Shown here piece after piece: positions 7,934-8,452 of a DNA stretch of 8,452 bases. A program made the position numbers and the translations under genes. The stretch is from positions 1 through 8,452 of the forward strand of contig JBGAIY010000356.1 of the NCBI GenBank assembly GCA_044225205.1. Reading direction: 5' to 3'. Numbering within the stretch: the stretch's first letter is position 1; every line of letters starts with the position of its first letter. The stretch is from JAEUJT01 sp044225205. Its GTDB lineage: Bacteria > Myxococcota > Myxococcia > Myxococcales > Myxococcaceae. The notes under the pieces are model-generated. The model was not told where the DNA came from. It searched no databases and saw nothing but the letters and a program-made list of their open reading frames with translations.

Positions 7934-8452
7934 TCATTTCGACTTGAGAAGGCCCAGGAGGTACTGGCCGTACGGGTTCTTCTTCATCGGCTCCGCCAAC
8001 CGCTCGACGTCGGTCGACGTGATCCACCCGTTGCCGAAAGCGATTTCTTCAAGGCATGCCACCTTGAGCCCGGTGCGGTTCTCGATGGTGTGAATGAAGC
8101 TCGATGCCTCGATGAGCGATTCGTGCGTGCCGGTGTCGAGCCAGGCAAACCCGCGGCTCATCAGCTCGACCGAGAGTTGGCCTCGCCGCAAGTACTCGGC
8201 GTTGACGTCGGTGATCTCGTACTCGCCGCGCGCCGACGGCTTCAACCCCGCGGCGATGTCGATGACCTGGTTGTCGTAGAAGTACAACCCGGTGACCGCG
8301 TAGTGCGACTTCGGGTTCTTCGGCTTCTCTTCGATCGACCGAGCCTTGCCATTCGCGTCGAGCTCGACCACGCCGTAGCGCTCGGGGTCTTTGACTTGGT
8401 AGCCGAACACGACCGCGCCCGACTTGACCTTCGCCGCCCGCTGCAGTTTTTC
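7934..8452 (-). CDS. rfbA: Glucose-1-phosphate thymidylyltransferase, C-terminal part
   Basis: The last 172 residues of RfbA/RmlA; the start lies beyond the right edge, so about 120 residues are missing. The enzyme joins dTTP and glucose-1-phosphate to make dTDP-glucose, the first step of dTDP-L-rhamnose synthesis. The visible part opens with EKLQRAAKVKSGAVVFGYQV, then RYGVVELD, SIEEKPKNPKSHYAVTGLYFYDN (sugar-binding EEKP and the Asn after YFYD), LKPSARGEYEITDVN, and RGFAWLDTGTHESLIEAS, whose Asp in LDTGTH is a metal-binding position. It ends PYGQYLLGLLKSK. This follows the enterobacterial RmlA C-terminus closely, with no gaps. It lies 9 bp upstream of rfbC on the same strand, as in a rhamnose operon. 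rfbB and rfbD are not in the window. Plain UDP-glucose or CDP-sugar pyrophosphorylases lack the LDTGTHESL/ARGEYEITD combination. Confidence 0.95.
   Translation of the reverse strand, partial: EKLQRAAKVKSGAVVFGYQVKDPERYGVVELDANGKARSIEEKPKNPKSHYAVTGLYFYDNQVIDIAAGLKPSARGEYEITDVNAEYLRRGQLSVELMSRGFAWLDTGTHESLIEASSFIHTIENRTGLKVACLEEIAFGNGWITSTDVERLAEPMKKNPYGQYLLGLLKSK

Overview
The window is GC-rich, with tightly packed genes on both strands and no RNA genes, mobile elements, CRISPR arrays or long gene-free stretches that I can support. Codon choice, GTG starts and small Cys-rich secreted proteins resemble Myxococcota/deltaproteobacterial genomes. That placement is an inference from style, not from a marker gene.

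Left block (1-1375, minus strand): three genes read leftward as a probable operon. They are a 59-codon single-pass membrane protein, the glycine oxidase ThiO (thiamine thiazole synthesis), and the first 22 codons of a response-regulator receiver protein that runs off the edge. The small gene and thiO overlap by 3 bases; thiO and the regulator are 34 bases apart.

Middle block (1521-3655, plus strand): dihydrolipoyl dehydrogenase (lpdA) starts 145 bp from the divergent small gene. It is followed, with a TAATG stop/start overlap, by a predicted exported protein: an FxLYD-like beta domain, a long Pro/Ala linker and a terminal domain with eight cysteines. No partner E1/E2 genes of a 2-oxoacid dehydrogenase are present.

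Right block (3723-8452): this looks like part of a cell-envelope polysaccharide/lipid locus. A PlsC-like acyltransferase and a GT-C-like polytopic membrane protein form a leftward pair; the membrane protein carries a one-base frameshift near 5072. A nucleotide-sugar epimerase/dehydratase of the extended SDR family reads rightward and converges, with only 2 bp between stops, on rfbC. rfbC and rfbA (C-terminal part only) read leftward from the right edge and supply two of the four dTDP-L-rhamnose steps.

Most notable points: the frameshift in the GT-C-like gene; an RfbC that lacks about 11 residues, including the conserved QGKLV strand and its active-site lysine, although the rest of the active site is kept; the small membrane gene overlapping thiO; and the Cys-rich exported protein coupled to lpdA. 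I found no clearly new multi-gene system.
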